Below are positions 60,880 to 64,000 of a stretch of DNA of 64,000 nt, one piece after another. Origin of the DNA: Robiginitomaculum sp. GTDB taxonomy: Bacteria > Pseudomonadota > Alphaproteobacteria > Caulobacterales > Maricaulaceae. The notes under the pieces are model-generated. The model was given only the letters and a program-made list of their open reading frames with translations, ran no database searches and was not told the DNA's origin. Location of the stretch: contig JAJFFT010000004.1 of assembly GCA_021776525.1 (NCBI GenBank), positions 62,001 through 126,000 on the forward strand, given 5' to 3'. Position 1 is the stretch's first letter, and each line of letters opens with the position of its first letter. Both the position numbers and the translations under genes were made by a program.

Positions 60880-62552
60880 TGAAATTACCTTTTGGCATTG
60901 GCGCGCGTTCGCGCTCAAGCAGCGAAGCGGTCCCGCCGCCTGAAAAGCCTTCCCCTGAAGAGGCCAAGAAAGACTTGCAAAACGAGGTCGCCGCCCCGTC
61001 ATTGGCCAGCATTCGCCAGGCGTGGGGCGATTCCAGCGTTGTTGCGGGGCTGACCCCGGTCAAACTGGCGCGCATTCTCAAGGCGGCGGCACAGGGCGAT
61101 GCCCATGATTACCTTGTGCTGGCCGAAGAAATGGAGGAGCGCGATCCGCACTATGCGGCGGTGCTGGGCACGCGCAAGCGGGCCATATTGGGTATGGATG
61201 TGCAGGTCGAGGCCGCATCCGAAACGGCGCGAGACAAAGAGATTGCCGACGAGATATCAAAACTGGTTCGCAAACCAGCCTTTGAAGGATTGTGCGCCGA
61301 TTTGCTGGACGGCCTTGGCAAAGGTTATTCAGCCGTCGAGATTATGTGGGACCGTGGCAAACAATGGAAACCCGGCGCATATAAGCACCGCGACGCTAAA
61401 TGGTTCCGCTTTGACCTTGACGATGCGCGGACGCTTTTGCTGGCCACAGAACAAAACCCTTTGGGCGAGGCGCTGCCCGCCTATAAATTTGCGGTGCACA
61501 CCCCGCGCCTTAAAACCGGTATTCCCATTCGCGGTGGGCTGGCGCGCCTGGTTGCCTGGTCTTTCCTGTTCAAGAATTATTCGATCAAGGATTGGGTCGG
61601 CTTTATGGAAGCCTATGGCCTGCCCTTGCGGGTTGGCCGCTATGGCCCGAACGCCAGTAAAGAGGACAAGGACGCGCTGTTTAGAGCCGTGGCCAATATC
61701 GGCACCGATGCCGCCGCCATTTTGCCAGAAAGCATGCGCATCGAATTTCAAGAAGCAATGAAGGGCGCTTCCAGCTCTGATTTGTTTGAGCGCGCCGGAC
61801 GGTTTTTTGACCAGCAAATTTCAAAGGCGGTGCTCGGCCAGACCATGACCACCGAAGATGGTGCCTCGAACAGCCAGGCGCAGGTGCATGATGGCGTGCG
61901 TGTGGAGATAAGCGAGGACGACGCCAAGCAATTGGCGGCCACCATCAATCGCGATGTGATTGTCTCTTACGTTGACCTGAATTATGGCCCGCAAGAAGAT
62001 TACCCGCAGGTGTCCTTCCAGACGCTCAATGAGGAAGAGCTAAAGCCTCTGGTAGACGCCATTGGGACATTGGTTGATCGCGGCATGCGCGTTTCGCAGC
62101 GGCAAATGCGCGATAAGCTGGGTCTGGACGATCCGGACGATGATGATGAAATTCTCACCCCGGCCAACGCTGGAAACCCGCAATCAGCCCCGGCACCTGA
62201 TGATGCTGCCCCCGCGATAAATTCAGCTTTTGCCCTCAACCGCGATGGGCAAACAGAATTGCCACCGAGCGCTGAGCTTGACGAGCTGCAAGCCAGCGAC
62301 CTTGCCGACTGGCAACCCATGATTGACCCGCTTCTTGCGCCCATCCGTGATTTGGTCGCGCGTTCAAACACCCCTCAAGAGGTCTTTGAAGGGCTTTCAA
62401 AACTGCTTCCTGACATGGACAGCGGCGCCCTCGCCACCGCCCTTGCTGAAACCTTGTTCAAGACGCGCGGCCAGGGGCAGTCGCCCTCAAGCAGCGAAGC
62501 GGTAGGGCATGAAACAAAGCCCTCAAGTAGCGAAGCGGTAGGGCCGGGGTAA
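60879..62552 (+). CDS. Phage portal protein (DUF935, Mu gp29-like) with in-frame palindromic repeats
   Basis: The 557-aa portal forms the DNA entry ring. Typical DUF935 parts are SIRQAWGDSSVVAGLTPVKLARIL, LAEEMEERDPHYAAVLGTRK and MEAYGLPLRVGRYG. Three copies of the 26-bp palindromic repeat lie in frame: one near the N-terminus (60909-60934) and two at the very end (62483-62508, 62519-62544). Each encodes SSSEAV with a conserved nucleotide sequence. These tails lie outside the conserved domain, so insertion would be tolerated. Confidence 0.92.
   Translation: MKLPFGIGARSRSSSEAVPPPEKPSPEEAKKDLQNEVAAPSLASIRQAWGDSSVVAGLTPVKLARILKAAAQGDAHDYLVLAEEMEERDPHYAAVLGTRKRAILGMDVQVEAASETARDKEIADEISKLVRKPAFEGLCADLLDGLGKGYSAVEIMWDRGKQWKPGAYKHRDAKWFRFDLDDARTLLLATEQNPLGEALPAYKFAVHTPRLKTGIPIRGGLARLVAWSFLFKNYSIKDWVGFMEAYGLPLRVGRYGPNASKEDKDALFRAVANIGTDAAAILPESMRIEFQEAMKGASSSDLFERAGRFFDQQISKAVLGQTMTTEDGASNSQAQVHDGVRVEISEDDAKQLAATINRDVIVSYVDLNYGPQEDYPQVSFQTLNEEELKPLVDAIGTLVDRGMRVSQRQMRDKLGLDDPDDDDEILTPANAGNPQSAPAPDDAAPAINSAFALNRDGQTELPPSAELDELQASDLADWQPMIDPLLAPIRDLVARSNTPQEVFEGLSKLLPDMDSGALATALAETLFKTRGQGQSPSSSEAVGHETKPSSSEAVGPG
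60909..60934 (-). repeat. Palindromic repeat within the portal gene, N-terminal copy
   Basis: GCGCTCAAGCAGCGAAGCGG..., the inverse orientation of the intergenic copies. It encodes RSSSEAVP. Its right end is imperfect (CCCGC), so this stem is weaker than the C-terminal ones. Confidence 0.75.
62483..62544 (-). repeat. Two palindromic repeats at the end of the portal gene
   Basis: Two 26-bp copies (62483-62508 and 62519-62544) differ at one base (GCAGC/GTAGC) and start 36 bp (12 codons) apart. Their outer stems are GCCCT/AGGGC instead of GCGCT/AGCGC, a compensatory change. They encode PSSSEAVG twice and reach to within 8 bp of the stop. Confidence 0.85.
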
Positions 62553-63736
62553 TGGCGGACTTTAAGTTTTCCGATGAACCGCCAAAGGCCGTGCGCGATT
62601 ATTTCGCCGCCAAAGGTTTGCAGCCCAGCTTTGACTGGCAAGAGGTCTGGGCGCAGGAACATGCCTTCGCTTTCACCGTGGCCAAGGCAACCGAGCTGGA
62701 TGTGCTCACTTCCATTCGGGGCAGCTTGCAAAACTCCCTCGATAAAGGCGGCACCTTTGAAGACTGGAAGCGAAACCTGACGCCAGAGCTGCAACGCCAG
62801 GGCTGGTGGGGCCGTGATGAACGCACCGATCCTGCCACCGGCGAAGTTAAAGACGTGCAGCTTGGTTCACCGCGCCGCCTGAAAACCATCTGGCGCACCA
62901 ATATGCGCACCGCCCGCGCCGCCGGGCAATGGGAACGCGGCCAGCAATCCAAGTCTGCTTTGCCGTTTTATCTCTATCGCCTTGGCCCGTCCGAGGTGCA
63001 CCGGCCCCATCATGTAGAAAAGGACGGCTTGATTCTCCCCGTAGATGATCCGTTCTGGAATGAATGGTTTCCGCCCAATGGCTGGGGTTGCAAATGCTGG
63101 TTGCGCCAAATCACCGAGGCGGAGGCGCGCAGCCTTGGTTATTCCGGTGCAGCCGCGCCCGCCGTGCCCGATATACCGTTCGAGAATGAGCGCACCGGCG
63201 AGCGTGTGCGCGTGCCCCAGGGCATTGATCCCGGCTTTGCCAGCAATCCCGGCAAAGCGCGCGGCGATAATCTGGCGCGGCTTTATGCGGGCAAACTTGA
63301 TGCCATGGATGAGAACATGGCCCGCGCTGCCGTCACTGACCTTGTGCGCCAGCCGCAGTTTGCCCGCCATGTGAAAGGCGAAGGCGCGGGGTTTTTGCCT
63401 GTTGCCGCCATGCCGGACGATCTGGCCAAAGCCATCGGTAGCGATAGCCGCCTTGTGCGCTTGAGCAAGGAAACCGCTATTAAACAGGCGGCCCGCCATC
63501 CGGACGTGAAGCCCGCCGATTGGCGCAAGCTACAAGAGGAGATCCACCGCGCCGCCATCGTGCGCGAAAATACCAACACTCTGGTGTTCTTTTTCAAATC
63601 AAATGAAAAGTTCTGGCGTGCCGTGGTTAAGACCACCGGCCAAGGCGACGAGCTTTATGTGACTACGTTCCACCGCACCGAAGAGCGCCGGGTCCGAAAT
63701 CAACTTAAAGATGGCGATGTGGTCCGAGGGTTTTAA
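62552..63736 (+). CDS. Phage head morphogenesis protein (Mu gp30/gpF-like) with C-terminal nuclease-like domain
   Basis: The 394-aa protein has the Mu F/SPP1 gp7 family domain in the N-terminal half (KTIWRTNMRTARAAGQWERGQQSKSALPFYLYRL and FWNEWFPPNGWGCKCWLRQIT, in parts), which acts in capsid assembly and injection. The C-terminal 100 residues (VRENTNTLVFFFKSNEKFWRAVVKTTG..LYVTTFHRTEERRVRN) resemble PBECR domains, barnase/RelE-like RNase folds often fused to such proteins. If true it may be injected with DNA. The ATG shares one base with the portal stop. Confidence 0.86.
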   Translation: MADFKFSDEPPKAVRDYFAAKGLQPSFDWQEVWAQEHAFAFTVAKATELDVLTSIRGSLQNSLDKGGTFEDWKRNLTPELQRQGWWGRDERTDPATGEVKDVQLGSPRRLKTIWRTNMRTARAAGQWERGQQSKSALPFYLYRLGPSEVHRPHHVEKDGLILPVDDPFWNEWFPPNGWGCKCWLRQITEAEARSLGYSGAAAPAVPDIPFENERTGERVRVPQGIDPGFASNPGKARGDNLARLYAGKLDAMDENMARAAVTDLVRQPQFARHVKGEGAGFLPVAAMPDDLAKAIGSDSRLVRLSKETAIKQAARHPDVKPADWRKLQEEIHRAAIVRENTNTLVFFFKSNEKFWRAVVKTTGQGDELYVTTFHRTEERRVRNQLKDGDVVRGF

Positions 63737-63757
63737 TAAACACCTTAAATGTTGAAT

Positions 63758-63845
63758 GCGGTCTGGTGGGTCGGATATCCCCACACGGGTCGACGTTACC
63801 ACTTGAGTGAAAAAGCCTCCCGGTCGTCCGAACTGGCTCAGACCG
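63758..63845 (+). ncRNA. Possible structured RNA, tRNA-like folding
   Basis: GCGGTCTG near 63758 and CAGACCGC near 63838 form an 8-bp closing stem. Inside are a hairpin GTGGG/CCCAC and a 5-bp stem with a 7-nt loop (CCGGT-CGTCCGA-ACTGG, one wobble) just before the closing strand, as in a T-arm. The middle does not form a clear anticodon arm and no CCA follows, so it is not a normal tRNA. It could be a structured leader or small RNA. Confidence 0.3.
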
Positions 63846-63890
63846 CAAGATCAATATAAGGCTTCCACCTAAAAATTCAATTCTTAATTT

Positions 63891-63956
63891 GCGTACCGCT
63901 TACGCTTTTGAGCGCGGCTTTTCCTTTTGCGCTACCGCTTACGCTTTTGAGAGCCC
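63891..63956 (+). repeat. Two tandem palindromic repeats
   Basis: Copy 1 (63891-63915) starts GCGTACCGCT and ends TTTTGAGCGC, one base shorter in the left arm. Copy 2 (63929-63954) starts GCGCTACCGCT and ends TTTTGAGAGC. They are 38 bp apart, close to the 36-bp spacing of the portal-gene pair. Confidence 0.75.
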
Positions 63957-64000
63957 ACACGCCCGCACAGCCACATCTGACGCACATTCCCCCGAAAAAC

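Larger units (their letters stand above)
63737..64000. other. Non-coding end of the window with structured elements
   Basis: No gene is supported. The stretch holds an 89-nt region closed by GCGGTCTG/CAGACCGC (63758-63845) and two palindromic repeats (63891-63915, 63929-63956). In Mu the next gene (virion morphogenesis, gpG) follows closely, so the 264-bp gap is unusual. Confidence 0.6.

Noticed and set aside
62483-62544. CRISPR-like repeats at the end of the portal gene
   Set aside because: Only two copies exist, they lie in frame in a gene, and related copies are dispersed singly.

Overview
The window comes from the chromosome of a motile alphaproteobacterium. Evidence: CtrA, SciP, ChpT and FlbD homologues sit among class II/III flagellar genes in a Caulobacter-like order (sciP-fliF-fliG-fliH-fliN-flbD-flhA), GANTC sites lie upstream of ctrA, and a PHB pair (phbB/phaR) is present. 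I cannot name the genus. No complete rRNA or tRNA gene and no CRISPR array was found.

Layout. (1) 1-4197, minus strand: a tripartite RND efflux operon (TolC-type lipoprotein, HlyD-type adaptor, permease cut by the window edge). (2) 4198-6430: an AT-rich gap, then a two-gene islet (AlkB-like dioxygenase and a BMT5-like/DUF2431 methyltransferase) between two fragments resembling a tRNA-Leu 3' end. (3) 6444-8813: a secreted 789-aa protein with four copies of an unnamed module. (4) 9101-27531: flagellar structural, export and regulatory genes, with divergent sigma-54 promoters for flgKL and fliK-flgD-flgE, CtrA-type boxes, sciP and ctrA. (5) 27562-30639: an EmrAB-type drug exporter with its MarR regulator. 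(6) 30758-37141: a chemotaxis operon (cheA-cheW-cheY-cheB-cheR) preceded by chpT. (7) 37395-44780: an M23 peptidase, a secreted unknown, phbB/phaR, a membrane protein and a TetR-controlled SDR/cupin/MAPEG group.

(8) From about 45,000 to beyond the right edge lies a Mu-like transposable prophage: repressor with palindromic operators, early genes, MuA and MuB homologues, Gam, a DnaA-domain-IV-like protein, a membrane protein of possible exclusion function, GemA, a Mor-type activator, lysozyme, nested Rz/Rz1 spanins, then gp25-gp30-like packaging and head genes. Head maturation, tail genes and the right end lie outside the window.

The most unusual signal is a family of about 26-bp palindromic repeats. 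Copies lie in intergenic gaps, inside a decayed initiator-tRNA-like sequence, and three times in frame inside the phage portal gene, where each encodes SSSEAV. The outer stems covary (GCGCT/AGCGC versus GCCCT/AGGGC). Other points of interest are the tRNA-end-flanked modification islet, the repeat-module exoprotein, 10-bp-period repeats near the likely phage left end, and a structured stretch after the gp30-like gene.
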